DNA of 53,507 nt from Candidatus Lustribacter telmatis (GCA_003164045.1 PLRU01000087.1:2334-55840), one strand, 5' to 3'; shown: positions 7,296 through 16,371, numbered from the stretch's first letter. Numbers and translations are program-made. Notes: generated by a model not told the origin, from the sequence alone.

Positions 7296-9683
7296 GTGCG
7301 TGCCGTCGACGTTCTCGTTCACCTGACCACGGCACGCTTCGATCGCGCGCTCACCTATAGCGTTCCGGGTGGACTGCCGCTACGCGTCGGCGATATCGTG
7401 CGCGTGCCGCTGGGGTCGCGCGAAGTCTTCGCCTACGTGGTGACGGCGGAACGGGACGTTACGGATCCCGCCGTCAAGCTGCGCGCGATTGCGGCGCGCA
7501 CCGATGCGCCGCGCGCGTTCGATGAGGACGGTCTCGCCCTCGCCCGCTGGGTCGCGCACACCTACCTCTGTTCCCTGCGCGAGGCCCTAGGCGCGATCGT
7601 CCTCGCCGACGCGGTGCCGCGCGTCGTGGAGCGGTTCGTTCCGATCGGCGAGCGCCCGCCGGCCGACCGCTTTCCCAGCGTGCCCGAGCGGCTCACGCAC
7701 CTGCTGTGGGGCGACGCGCAAGCCGGTATCTCGCCGGCGGCGTTGCTGCGCCATCCGGAAGCGCGGCGCAGCGGCGACCGGCGCACGCTCATCGCGGCCG
7801 TCGGCGCGCTCGTGCGCGGCGGCGTGCTCGAGCGCCGCCGCACGTTCGTTCGTCCGCCGGTCAACGAGCGTACGATACGCGTCCTCGACCCGGGCGACGC
7901 GCCGATCCGCGGACGCAGCGCCGCCGGCCTCGCGGCATACGTGCGCGAACACGCCCCCGTTCGCCGGACCGATGCCGTGCTCGCCGGTTACAGCGACGCC
8001 GTGATCCGGCGCGCGATTGCCGCGGGCGCCGTGATCGAATCGCAGCGTTCGCTCGAACACGCGCGCGCCGGGCGGCTGACGTTGCCGGATCTCGTGCCGA
8101 CGGCCGAACAGCGCGCAGCCATCGACGCGATTGCGGCGGCGACCGACGCGGCCGAATACGCGCAACTGCTCGTACACGGCGCGACGGGCAGCGGGAAGAC
8201 GCTGGTCTACCTGCACGCGATCGCGCGCGTGTTGGCGCGCGGAGCGCGGGCGATCGTGCTGGTGCCGGAAATCGCGCTGACGCCGCAGACCGCGGAGCGC
8301 TTCGAGCGCGCGTTCGGCGAACGCGTTGCAGTGCTGCATTCGGCGCTCTCCGAGCGGGAGCGCTACGATGCTTGGCAAGCTGCGGCCCGATCCGAGCTCG
8401 ATGTGATCGTCGGCGCCCGCAGTGCCGTGTTCGCGCCGCTGCCGGACGTGCAGATGATCGTGGTCGATGAAGAACACGAGACGTCGTACCGCCAAGACAG
8501 CACGCCGCGCTACCACGCGGTCGAGGTCGCACGCGAACGTATGCGCCGCGCCGGCGGCGTGGTCGTGCTCGGCAGCGCGACGCCGGCGCTCGAAGACTAT
8601 GCACGCGCAAAGGCCGGGCGGTTTCCGCTGGTCCGCTTGCGCGAGCGGGCGACGGCGCAGCCGCTGCCCACGACGCACATCATCGACATGGCGCGCGAGT
8701 TTCAAGCCGGTAGCAATCGGATCTTCAGTACGGCCCTCGTCGCGGCGATCGGCGAACGGCTGGCACGGCATGAGAAGAGCGTGTTGTTCGTCAACCGGCG
8801 AGGCGCGGCGCGCTTCGTATTGTGCCGCTCGTGCGGGTACGTGCCCGGTTGCGAGCGCTGCTCCACCTCGCTCGTGATGCATCGCGACGAAGGGCTGCTT
8901 CGCTGCCACTATTGCGATGCGCAACGGGCAATTCCGGAGATCTGCCCGTCGTGCGGTCTCGGGCCGATCGCCCCATATGGGATCGGCACCCAGCGCGTCG
9001 CGGCGGAAGTCGAAGCGCTCTTCCCGGCTGCGCGGATCGTGCGCATGGACGCCGACACGACGACCCGCATCGGCGATCACGCGCGCTTACTCGACCGGTT
9101 CGGTCGCGAAGCGGACGTGCTGATCGGCACGCAAATGGTGGCGAAGGGCTTGGACTTTCCCGACGTGACCCTCGTCGGCGCGATCGCGGCGGACCTCGAC
9201 CTGCACGTTGCGGACTATCGCGCGGCGGAGCGCACGTTCGACGTCGTAGTGCAAGTATGCGGACGCAGTGGCCGGGCGCGCGCCGGTGAAGCGTTCATCC
9301 AGACGTACAGCGCAGCGCACCCGGCGATCGTGTTCGCCGCGCAACACGACTATGAAGGATTCGCACAGCAAGAACTCGCCGAACGCCGGGCACTGCAGTG
9401 GCCACCGTTCGTACGGCTCGTCTTTGCCGGCGTGGTGGGCCGCAGCCGCAGCGGCGTCGAGTCGACGATCGAACGGTATGCCGACATGCTGCGCGGCGAC
9501 GATCGCTGGGACGTGCTCGGTCCAGCGGCGTATCCGCTCGCGCGACTTAACGATGAATGGCGTTACCGCATTGCGGTAAAGACGCGCGAACTCGATGCGT
9601 TGCGCGAAACGCTGCGCGCGCTCGTGTTGCCGGAAGCAGCGCGTTCAAAGGATACGCGACTGGTCGTTACGTTCGAAGCCTGA
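7296..9683 (+). CDS. priA: Primosomal protein N' (PriA helicase)
   Basis: This 795-residue protein restarts stalled replication forks by loading the replicative helicase. It has the N-terminal 3'-binding domain, Walker A GATGSGKT (295-302), the DEEH box, and the SATP motif. A cysteine-rich zinc insertion follows, with CRSCGYVPGCERC, CHYC and CPSCG. The C-terminal helicase motifs LIGTQMVAKGLDFP and CGRSGRA are present. Length is close to the family norm of 730-830. The GTG start lies five bases after the GGDEF gene and there is no strong ribosome-binding site. The only other nearby gene on this strand is the secreted protease four bases downstream. Confidence 0.97.
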   Translation: MRAVDVLVHLTTARFDRALTYSVPGGLPLRVGDIVRVPLGSREVFAYVVTAERDVTDPAVKLRAIAARTDAPRAFDEDGLALARWVAHTYLCSLREALGAIVLADAVPRVVERFVPIGERPPADRFPSVPERLTHLLWGDAQAGISPAALLRHPEARRSGDRRTLIAAVGALVRGGVLERRRTFVRPPVNERTIRVLDPGDAPIRGRSAAGLAAYVREHAPVRRTDAVLAGYSDAVIRRAIAAGAVIESQRSLEHARAGRLTLPDLVPTAEQRAAIDAIAAATDAAEYAQLLVHGATGSGKTLVYLHAIARVLARGARAIVLVPEIALTPQTAERFERAFGERVAVLHSALSERERYDAWQAAARSELDVIVGARSAVFAPLPDVQMIVVDEEHETSYRQDSTPRYHAVEVARERMRRAGGVVVLGSATPALEDYARAKAGRFPLVRLRERATAQPLPTTHIIDMAREFQAGSNRIFSTALVAAIGERLARHEKSVLFVNRRGAARFVLCRSCGYVPGCERCSTSLVMHRDEGLLRCHYCDAQRAIPEICPSCGLGPIAPYGIGTQRVAAEVEALFPAARIVRMDADTTTRIGDHARLLDRFGREADVLIGTQMVAKGLDFPDVTLVGAIAADLDLHVADYRAAERTFDVVVQVCGRSGRARAGEAFIQTYSAAHPAIVFAAQHDYEGFAQQELAERRALQWPPFVRLVFAGVVGRSRSGVESTIERYADMLRGDDRWDVLGPAAYPLARLNDEWRYRIAVKTRELDALRETLRALVLPEAARSKDTRLVVTFEA

Positions 9684-9686
9684 CTC

Positions 9687-11612
9687 ATGCTCCAACGCGG
9701 GCAGGGACCATACGGCAGCGACGAACAACGAGCGTTCGTGCCGCTTTCATCCTTGTTGATCCGCCTTGCAACGATAAGTACGCTAACGCTCACAATAACG
9801 ATCGCCGCGGTGCTCCCGGGCGGCGCGCAAGTGCCGGCCAAGAAGACGGTTGCATCCGCTGCCGACCTGCCGCGCTTCACGTATCCGCTCGCGATCGCGC
9901 CGTCGGTGCTGATCCAATCCGATGCGCCGGTGTTCGACGCATTCGCCGCAAAGGTGCTGACCGACATCGACGGCGTGCTGGCCGGTTACGACATTGAAGA
10001 TCACGCGACATTGCGCGGTCTGCTCGAAGAACAGCTCGAACTGCAGCTGCTTTCCGGAACGGAAGATGCTGCGGCACTATCGACGGCGGACCAAATGCGC
10101 GCGCTCGTCGACAAACCCGACGCGAAGTTGCTCAGCGGGCTTTCCGTTCGGGCGACGGTTGCGGCGCGCACGCAGACCCACGCCACCGCCGGCGATGCCT
10201 ATCTAGCAGCGTTCGGAGCGCACTTTTCCGCGGCGCTCGCCCCGTTGCCGTGGCCGGTCGTCGGGTCGGCGCTCAAAGAACTCAAGACAACGTACGAACT
10301 GCTCACGCCGGCGCTGCTTGTCGGTCAGGTTGCCGGCACGATCGATCCGGCCGCAGCGCAGTCGCATTCGGTCAGCGGCGAGACGGCCGCTACGATCATC
10401 CGGATGCGCTACTACGTCAACATCTTTCTGCCGCAACGCGTGCCGGCCGTCGCTGCGCTCTCCGCTCTCATCGCGCAGCATACGGTGCAGAAGCCCGACA
10501 TTTGGACGGCACGCGAAGTGACGCTTGGAGCCGCCGACAAGCTTACGCCCGTGCGAATTGCCGTTTGGGATTCCGGGTCCGACGTGACGCTCTTCCCAAA
10601 GCAACTCTATACCGACCTCGCACCGGCGGCCGCTGATCCGCACGGCTTGGCCTTCGACTTGCTGGGCTTCAAAACGCACGGCGACCTTTATCCGCTCACG
10701 CCGGAGCAGCGCGCGTCGTATCCGGCGGCGGTGAAATTTCTCGCGGGCTACAGCGATCTGCAAGAATCGATCGACAGTCCCGCGGCGGCGGAGATGAAGC
10801 AGCAAGTCGCTGCCTTAGCGCCGGCCGCCGTGACCCCGTATTTCCAAAATCTCAACCTCATGTCGATCTACTCGCACGGCACGCACGTTGCCGGCATCGC
10901 GCTGCGCGGCAATCCCGCGGCGCGCCTCGTGGTCGCGCGCGTGACGTTCGATTACCGTTCGATTCCGCTGCCGCTGACGGAAGAACTCGCCCGGCGTGAA
11001 GCGGGCAACTACCAGAAATATGTGGACTACTTTCGTGCGCATCACGTACGCGTGGTCAACATGAGCTGGGGCGGGACCCCGGCCGGCATCGAGGACGGGC
11101 TCGAGAAAAACAATCTCGGCAAGGACGCCGGCGAACGCAAGGCGATGGCGGCGAACCTCTTCGCCATCGAGCGCGCGGGCATGTACGCCGCGCTCAAGAG
11201 CGCGCCGGAAATTCTGTTCGTTTGCGCGGCCGGAAACGGCGACAGCAACAACGGCTTCGAACAAGTCATTCCGGCCTCGCTCGAGTTGCCGAACCTGCTC
11301 GTCGCGGGCGCCGTCGATCAAGCCGGCGACGAGACCTCGTTCACGAGCTACGGCAAGACCGTGCTCGTTGACGCCGACGGCTATCAGGTGGAGAGCTACG
11401 TCCCCGGCGGCACGCGCTTACGGCTCTCCGGCACGTCGATGGCCGCACCGAACGTGGCCAACCTGGCCGGGAAATTGATCGCGCTCAAGCCCGCACTCAC
11501 GCCGGTGCAAACGATCGCGCTGATTCGCGCCGGCGCAACGACGACGAGCGACGGCCGCCGCCACAATATCGATCCCAAGCGTTCCGTAGCGCTCTTGCGG
11601 CAACGGCGTTAG
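9687..11612 (+). CDS. Exported subtilisin-like serine protease (S8)
   Basis: This 641-residue protein has a complete S8 catalytic set: Asp295 (VRIAVWDSGSD), His397 (YSHGTHVAGIA), oxyanion Asn517 (CAAGNGD) and Ser584 (LSGTSMAAPNVA). A hydrophobic signal segment lies at about 20-48. The ATG at 9687 gives a long leader; GTG at 9738 would give a more normal signal peptide. About 230 residues separate the signal from the catalytic domain and may be a prodomain. The Asp-His spacing is 102 residues against about 32 in subtilisin, so a large insertion is present. The gene ends at a strong bidirectional terminator. The substrate is unknown. Confidence 0.92.
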   Translation: MLQRGQGPYGSDEQRAFVPLSSLLIRLATISTLTLTITIAAVLPGGAQVPAKKTVASAADLPRFTYPLAIAPSVLIQSDAPVFDAFAAKVLTDIDGVLAGYDIEDHATLRGLLEEQLELQLLSGTEDAAALSTADQMRALVDKPDAKLLSGLSVRATVAARTQTHATAGDAYLAAFGAHFSAALAPLPWPVVGSALKELKTTYELLTPALLVGQVAGTIDPAAAQSHSVSGETAATIIRMRYYVNIFLPQRVPAVAALSALIAQHTVQKPDIWTAREVTLGAADKLTPVRIAVWDSGSDVTLFPKQLYTDLAPAAADPHGLAFDLLGFKTHGDLYPLTPEQRASYPAAVKFLAGYSDLQESIDSPAAAEMKQQVAALAPAAVTPYFQNLNLMSIYSHGTHVAGIALRGNPAARLVVARVTFDYRSIPLPLTEELARREAGNYQKYVDYFRAHHVRVVNMSWGGTPAGIEDGLEKNNLGKDAGERKAMAANLFAIERAGMYAALKSAPEILFVCAAGNGDSNNGFEQVIPASLELPNLLVAGAVDQAGDETSFTSYGKTVLVDADGYQVESYVPGGTRLRLSGTSMAAPNVANLAGKLIALKPALTPVQTIALIRAGATTTSDGRRHNIDPKRSVALLRQRR

Positions 11613-11628
11613 CCGGCGTCAGCTAAAG

Positions 11629-11660
11629 AAGAAGCCGCTCGAATGCCGAGCGGCTTCTTT
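11629..11660. terminator. Bidirectional terminator between the protease gene and rpsT
   Basis: A perfect 13-base-pair stem (AAGAAGCCGCTCG paired with CGAGCGGCTTCTT) surrounds the loop AATGC. T-rich sequence follows on the plus strand and an A-rich run (CTAAAGAAG) precedes it, so it can stop transcripts from both sides. Confidence 0.92.
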
Positions 11661-11680
11661 GTCTCTCCGGTTGTGAGAGG

Positions 11681-11983
11681 CTATTTCTTTTTCGTGCCGC
11701 GCTTCTTGGTCGCGGTTACGGTCGCGGCCGGTGCAGCGGCAGCGGCGGCCGCGGCTGTGCGGATCGCGCGCGCCAAGCGGGCTTTCTTGCGGGCGGCCTT
11801 ATTCGGGTGGATGATCCCTTTGCGGGCGGCCTTGTCGAACTGCGCCTCGACGGAGCTGGCTTGCTCCGGGGTTGCCTTGGCCTTCTTGAAGAGCGTCTTC
11901 AGGCGCGTCTTGAGGTCGAGGTTCCGCAGGGTGCGGCGTTCGGTTTGGCGCTGCCACTTGATCGCGGCCTTGATGTTGGGCAA
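11681..11983 (-). CDS. rpsT: 30S ribosomal protein S20
   Basis: This 100-residue, strongly basic protein binds 16S rRNA early in small-subunit assembly. It opens with the S20 signature MPNIKAAIKWQRQTERR and contains the conserved KGIIHPNKAARKKARLARAI segment. The C-terminal tail is an alanine run followed by KKRGTKKK, slightly longer than in model species. The start codon is TTG, preceded by CCGGAG six bases upstream. It lies 63 bases downstream of rsgA on the same strand, which suits a ribosome-assembly pairing, and ends at a strong bidirectional terminator. Confidence 0.97.
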   Translation of the reverse strand: MPNIKAAIKWQRQTERRTLRNLDLKTRLKTLFKKAKATPEQASSVEAQFDKAARKGIIHPNKAARKKARLARAIRTAAAAAAAAPAATVTATKKRGTKKK

Positions 11984-12046
11984 GTTCGGCTCCGGACAAT
12001 GGTGATTGGGCTCGAACGCAGTCGTCCGGGCACGCCGCTCAGCATA

Positions 12047-12952
12047 TCAAAAAATGCGGCCGCTGTGAAGGCCCGGCGCGGTGGCAAGCTCCCGATAGCT
12101 TTGATAGCGGCTGGCGGCGATCCGGCCCTCCGCCACGGCCTCACGGACGGCGCAGTCGGGTTCGTGGAGATGGCGGCAGTCGTCGAACCGGCAGCGGGTC
12201 GCCGGCTCGCGCATCTCAACGAAGAGCTGCGGCAGCTCGGCCGGGGGCATCGGGTCGAGGATGAACTCGCCGATCCCGGGGCTATCGACGAGGAAGCCGT
12301 TCTCGGTTTGGAAGAGCCGGGCCGAGGTCGTGGTTTGCCGTCCGCGGCCAAAGCGCGAGAGATCGCCGACGGTTGCGGTGCCCCCGAGGGCGCGGAAAAT
12401 GCTGCTCTTGCCGACCCCGGAATTGCCCACCAGGAGGGCGTGCCGCCCGGTCAGGTACGCTTGCAGTGCGTCCACCCCGGCTCCCGTCTTGGGCTGCACG
12501 ACGAGCACGGGCACGCCGAGCGGGGCATAAATTGCGGCGATCCGGTCGGCGGCGGCCGTGCCCGCTAAGTCGGCTTTGGTCAGAATGAGGGCTGCTTCGA
12601 CTTCGTGCTGTACCGCAAAGGCGATGAGGTGATCGAGCATCGGCAGGCTGGGCGGCGGATCGGTCAGCGCCACGACGATCGCCATCGTCTCGACGTTGGC
12701 GGCCATCGTTTTCGTGCGCCCGCCGCCGGTCCGGCGGATGAGGGCGAAGCTGCGCGGCTCGACGCCGTCGATCACCACGCGGTCGTCGTCGAGCGCTTGG
12801 ATCGCGACCATGTCGCCCGGCGCGAGGACCGTTCGCGCGAGCGTCTTGCGCAGTGCGGCCAGCACCGGTTCCCGTTCGCCTTCGCGGACGACCCAGGCCG
12901 CATTGCGGCCTACCGCGATCACGCGTGCGCGGCGGACTTGCGAAGCCGTCAT
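12047..12952 (-). CDS. rsgA: Ribosome small-subunit-dependent GTPase A
   Basis: This 301-residue, circularly permuted GTPase helps late 30S maturation. After an N-terminal OB-fold (RARVIAVGRNAAWVV...) come G4 TKAD (125-128), G1 GNSGVGKS (176-183) and G3 DSPG (223-226), in the permuted order typical of RsgA. The C-terminal zinc site is Cys254, Cys259, His261 and Cys267. The frame stays open 86 codons upstream, but that part overlaps the divergent gene and looks like shadow sequence, so I start at the ATG giving MTASQVRRAR. That leaves only 15 bases between the two divergent start codons. rpsT lies downstream. Confidence 0.94.
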   Translation of the reverse strand: MTASQVRRARVIAVGRNAAWVVREGEREPVLAALRKTLARTVLAPGDMVAIQALDDDRVVIDGVEPRSFALIRRTGGGRTKTMAANVETMAIVVALTDPPPSLPMLDHLIAFAVQHEVEAALILTKADLAGTAAADRIAAIYAPLGVPVLVVQPKTGAGVDALQAYLTGRHALLVGNSGVGKSSIFRALGGTATVGDLSRFGRGRQTTTSARLFQTENGFLVDSPGIGEFILDPMPPAELPQLFVEMREPATRCRFDDCRHLHEPDCAVREAVAEGRIAASRYQSYRELATAPGLHSGRIF

Positions 12953-12967
12953 GCGAACCTCGCCCTC

Positions 12968-13288
12968 GTGCACGTAGTTCGAACCGTCGTCGCTGGTGAT
13001 CCCGCCGTCCGCGCCAACTTGTTGGCCGTGCTGGCCGGCCCCGGCGCGCCCGCCGGGATCGTCTCGTGTTTCGAACGCAACGACGTCGTGACGGTAAGCT
13101 TCGATGACGCGGTTACCCGGACCGAGTTGATCGACGATCTGATTACGATTGAAACGCACTTCGTCCCGACGGCCGAAAACGAACCGTTCGACGATGAAGA
13201 AGCGGCGCAATTAGCCCAAGTTGGGCTGGCCGATCCGGTGCTCGACGCGTCGCGCCACCTCGAGCGGCACCAGGTCGGGCTCGAATGA
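12968..13288 (+). CDS. Small acidic protein of unknown function coupled to cdaA
   Basis: This predicted 106-residue protein matches no family I recognise. It has regular alpha/beta character in VHVVRTVVAGDPAVRANLLAV, then VVTVSFDDAVTRTELIDDL, and an acidic tail around ENEPFDDEEAAQLAQV. The stop overlaps the cdaA start as ATGA, so translation is probably coupled. That places it as the first gene of the cdaA-cdaR-glmM operon. GTG at 12968 is the best start because its N terminus reads as a beta strand; TTG or GTG codons at 13022-13028 are alternatives. The same frame extends upstream across rsgA but that part reads as shadow. A partner of the c-di-AMP synthase is possible but is inference. Confidence 0.65.
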   Translation: MHVVRTVVAGDPAVRANLLAVLAGPGAPAGIVSCFERNDVVTVSFDDAVTRTELIDDLITIETHFVPTAENEPFDDEEAAQLAQVGLADPVLDASRHLERHQVGLE

Positions 13289-14160
13289 TCCCGCACCTCG
13301 GGCCGTTCTCGTTTTCGTTCGGCATCCCGGATGCGATCGATATCGTTGCGACGTCGGTCCTGATCTACTATCTGCTGCTCCTCATTCGCGGGACACGCGC
13401 GGTCCAGATCGTGCTCGGTCTGTTGACGCTGGTCATCGTTCTCGGCCTCTCCAACCTCTTGCACCTGCTCGTTTTGGCCACGGTCATGCAGTATCTGCTG
13501 CTCGGCACGGCCGTTACGCTGCCGATCGTGTTTCAACCCGAGTTGCGCCGCGCGCTCGAACAAATCGGCCGCGGCCGGTTCTTTCGCCGTGCGCCCGCGG
13601 ATGAAGAGGCCGTCGCGACGGAACTCGTCGGCACCGTGGCCGCTGCGGCGTTCCGGCTTGCCGGCGAAGGCCTCGGTGCGCTGATCGTGATCGAAGGCCA
13701 AACCGGCTTGCGCGAATACGTGGAGAGCGGCACGGCGCTCGACGCAAAGCTCTCGGCCGACTTGCTGTTGGCGATTTTCAACAAGCAGTCGCCGCTGCAC
13801 GACGGTGCGGTCGTGGTGCGCGATCTCCTGATCGAAAGCGCGGCCTCGTTCTTACCGCTTTCGGAAAATCAAATCGTCGCCGAACGGCACCTCGGTACGC
13901 GTCATCGCGCCGCCATCGGTTTGACCGAACAGGCCGACGCGGTGGTGGTGGTCGTCTCCGAAGAAACGCGCACCGTCGCGGTCGCGCGCGCCGGGCGCCT
14001 CTCCGTGCGCATCGACGATGAAGAACGCCTGCGCAAAGTGCTCGAAGCGTGCATCCGTCCGCGCCGCCGCGCGCACGGCGCCGAACCGCCGCTGTGGCTC
14101 ACCAACCTCTTAACGCGAATGACCCGTGCTTCAGGCGATCAAGAGAAACTTCGGGCTTAA
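13285..14160 (+). CDS. cdaA: Diadenylate cyclase CdaA (c-di-AMP synthase)
   Basis: This 291-residue membrane enzyme joins two ATP to make cyclic di-AMP, which controls potassium, osmotic balance and wall turnover. Three membrane helices occupy about residues 15-85. The DAC domain follows with both signature motifs: SPLHDGAVVV (DGA at 173-175) and GTRHRAAIG (204-208). Length is close to the usual 270-290. The start overlaps the preceding stop (ATGA), and cdaR starts 35 bases before its end. The order cdaA-cdaR-glmM is the conserved arrangement known from Firmicutes. Confidence 0.97.
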   Translation: MIPHLGPFSFSFGIPDAIDIVATSVLIYYLLLLIRGTRAVQIVLGLLTLVIVLGLSNLLHLLVLATVMQYLLLGTAVTLPIVFQPELRRALEQIGRGRFFRRAPADEEAVATELVGTVAAAAFRLAGEGLGALIVIEGQTGLREYVESGTALDAKLSADLLLAIFNKQSPLHDGAVVVRDLLIESAASFLPLSENQIVAERHLGTRHRAAIGLTEQADAVVVVVSEETRTVAVARAGRLSVRIDDEERLRKVLEACIRPRRRAHGAEPPLWLTNLLTRMTRASGDQEKLRA

Positions 14161-14806
14161 GCTGTTAGCCCTGGCCCTCGCGGTTACCGCGTGGGCCTAT
14201 TTCCATTTCTCCGCCGCACCGTCGATCACGGCCCACTTCGATCAGCAGCTCAGCGTGCCGATCGTGGTGAGCGGTTTACGTCCGGGACTCGTCGCGAGCT
14301 ACGACGAGCGCGCCGCGATCGTCACGGTCGAGGTGCCGCGTAACGGCCCGCCGATCAAGCCCGATCAAATCCAAGCGGTGCTCGACCTCAACGAAAAACC
14401 CGATCCCGGCATCATGAATTTGCCGGTAAAAATCGTTGCGCCGGACCTCGTGATCAAATCGCTTTCGCCGGGTTCGGTCACGCTCAGCGTCGATCGCCTC
14501 GAGACGCGGCAAATTCCGGTGAGCATTTCCTATGCCGGCGGCAACGGTTCGCTCGTGGTCGATTCATCGACCGTCAACCCGTCGGTCACCACCGTGCGCG
14601 GCATCGCCAACGACTTGGCGAAGGTCGATGTCGTGAAAGTCGAGATTCCGCTGGGCACGAAGCCCGGCAACTTCGATGCGATGGTACGGCCGGTTGCGGC
14701 GGACACCCACGGCAACGAGGTTGCGAACACGCAAGTCTCGCCGAACTTAGTGCGCGTACGCGCCCGTTTCGCCGCCTCGACGAATTCCGCCGGCGTAAAA
14801 TCGTAG
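14126..14806 (+). CDS. cdaR: CdaR, YbbR-domain regulator of CdaA
   Basis: This 226-residue protein has one N-terminal membrane helix (KLLALALAVTAWAYFHF, about 11-30) and then extracytoplasmic YbbR repeats. The repeats are visible as recurring segments with IPVVVSGLRPGLVA and IPVSISYAGG. In other bacteria CdaR modulates CdaA activity from outside the membrane. There are about two YbbR repeats here, fewer than the four in Bacillus. The GTG start lies inside the end of cdaA, so the two are probably translated together. Its stop shares bases with the glmM start. Confidence 0.9.
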   Translation: MLQAIKRNFGLKLLALALAVTAWAYFHFSAAPSITAHFDQQLSVPIVVSGLRPGLVASYDERAAIVTVEVPRNGPPIKPDQIQAVLDLNEKPDPGIMNLPVKIVAPDLVIKSLSPGSVTLSVDRLETRQIPVSISYAGGNGSLVVDSSTVNPSVTTVRGIANDLAKVDVVKVEIPLGTKPGNFDAMVRPVAADTHGNEVANTQVSPNLVRVRARFAASTNSAGVKS

Positions 14807-16167
14807 TGCGCCTCTTCGGCACGGACGGCATTCGCGGCGTAGCCAACGCCGATCTGACGCCGGAGCTGGCGTTTGCCGTCGGCCGCGCCGGTGCGGCGGT
14901 GATCGCGCATGCCGCGGCGCCGGAAAAACCGATCGTGATCGGACGCGATACGCGGCTTTCCGGCACGATGCTCGAAGCCGCGATGATCGCCGGCATCACC
15001 TCGACCGGCCGCAACGTCATCGGCCTCGGCGTTGTGCCCACGCCGTGCGTCGCGGTCGTCACGGTCGAAACAGAAGCGGCTGCGGGCGTGATGATTTCCG
15101 CCTCGCATAACCCGATCGAAGACAACGGTATCAAATTTTTCGGCGCCGACGGGTTCAAGCTCTCCGACGCCGTCGAAGACGAGATCGGCGAGCGGCTCGA
15201 CGATTCGTCGTTGCCTCGACCCACGCACGCCGGCGTCGGCGTCGCGAAACTCGCCCACAATTTAGCCGGCCGCTATCTCGAGAAGCTCGTTGCCGCGGGC
15301 ACCGATCTCACCGGCTGGACCGTCGTCGTCGATGCCGCATTCGGCGCGGCGTTCGAGATCGGTCCCACCGTATTCGAACGGCTGGGCGCGCGCGTGATCG
15401 CGATCAACGCGGCCGACGACGGCGCGCGCATCAACGTCGGCTGCGGCGCCACCGACCTTGCGATGCTGCAGTCGACGGTACGCGCCGAAATTGCGCGCGG
15501 CAACGAACGGGTCGTCGGCGTTGCCTTCGATGGTGACGCCGATCGCGCCAAGTTCGTCGATGAAACGGGCGCGCTGCTCGATGGCGATCATGCGCTGTTG
15601 ATCCTCGCGCGCAGCCGGTTCGACCGGGGCGCGCTGCCGGGCGGCGCCGTGGTGGCTACGGTGATGAGTAATGTCGGCCTCGAGCGCGCGCTGGAACGCG
15701 CGGGCATCGGTTTACTGCGCGCGCCGGTCGGCGACCGCTACGTACTCGAAGCGATGCGCGCCGGCGGCTACCGGCTCGGCGGCGAGCAATCCGGGCACGT
15801 GATCGATCTCGACCTCAATACGACCGGCGACGGCCCGATGACCGCCGTGACGCTCTTCGGCGTAGCCGCGCGCGCCGGCGTGCGCTTGCACGACCTTGCA
15901 GCGACGTTAACCGTATTTCCGCAGATCCTCATCAACGTTCGCGTCGAGGACCGCAGCATCGCCGATGCGCCGGCCGTTTTGGCCGCGGTGTCGGCCGCCG
16001 AGGCCCGGCTGGGCGTGGCCGGGCGCATTCTCGTGCGGCCGTCCGGAACCGAACCGCTCGTGCGCGTGATGGTCGAGGCGGCCGACACGAAGACCACGGA
16101 GGACGTCGCCGAGGCGGTCGCCGGGGTGATCCGGAGTGCCGCCGCAAGCAACCGGGCGAAAACTTAA
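14806..16167 (+). CDS. glmM: Phosphoglucosamine mutase
   Basis: This 453-residue enzyme converts glucosamine-6-phosphate to glucosamine-1-phosphate, the step before UDP-GlcNAc for peptidoglycan. It opens with RLFGTDGIRGVAN. Ser100 in ISASHNP is the phosphorylated residue, the metal loop is DGDADR, the sugar loop is GGEQSGH and the phosphate site is RPSGTEPLVRV. The start is a GTG overlapping the cdaR stop. GlmM is known to bind and inhibit CdaA in Gram-positive bacteria, which explains why the three genes stay together. Confidence 0.98.
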   Translation: MRLFGTDGIRGVANADLTPELAFAVGRAGAAVIAHAAAPEKPIVIGRDTRLSGTMLEAAMIAGITSTGRNVIGLGVVPTPCVAVVTVETEAAAGVMISASHNPIEDNGIKFFGADGFKLSDAVEDEIGERLDDSSLPRPTHAGVGVAKLAHNLAGRYLEKLVAAGTDLTGWTVVVDAAFGAAFEIGPTVFERLGARVIAINAADDGARINVGCGATDLAMLQSTVRAEIARGNERVVGVAFDGDADRAKFVDETGALLDGDHALLILARSRFDRGALPGGAVVATVMSNVGLERALERAGIGLLRAPVGDRYVLEAMRAGGYRLGGEQSGHVIDLDLNTTGDGPMTAVTLFGVAARAGVRLHDLAATLTVFPQILINVRVEDRSIADAPAVLAAVSAAEARLGVAGRILVRPSGTEPLVRVMVEAADTKTTEDVAEAVAGVIRSAAASNRAKT

Positions 16168-16250
16168 TATTTCCGCATTTGGCAGAAGGAGATCGTAAGC
16201 CGGGGCCCCTACCCATGGTCAGTGGGCATCAAACCCCACAATGTATCTCT

Positions 16251-16371
16251 GCTTACGTAATCACTGAGTCCGGCCTCGCAGACCGGAACGGGGGATTCCC
16301 GGTAGGGGTGAACGAGCCGGTCGGCTCGAGGGCGATTCTTCCGTCCTAACCCGTCAACTAACCCCGTAAGT
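16251..16371 (+). promoter_or_regulatory. Cyclic di-AMP riboswitch (ydaO-yuaA type)
   Basis: The stretch matches the ydaO aptamer by eye. P1 is formed by GCTTACG (16251-16257) and CGTAAGT (16365-16371). The conserved core includes GGGGTGAACGAGCC, then GATTCTTCCGTCCTAACCCG and TCAACTAACCCCG just before P1 closes. Class members bind two c-di-AMP molecules and usually switch genes off when it is high. The aptamer ends about six bases before the ribosome-binding site of the cell-wall hydrolase gene. I see no terminator hairpin with a T tract, so control may act on translation. Confidence 0.9.

Noticed and set aside
7587..9080. 497-residue minus-strand open frame inside priA
   Set aside because: PriA motifs are unmistakable on the plus strand. 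The antisense product is rich in Arg and His without structure.
12605..12967. Extension of the small pre-cdaA gene to 227 residues
   Set aside because: The extra residues are antisense to rsgA and lack protein-like composition.
12953..13210. Extension of rsgA to 387 residues
   Set aside because: The extra 86 residues are antisense to the small gene and resemble no RsgA N terminus.
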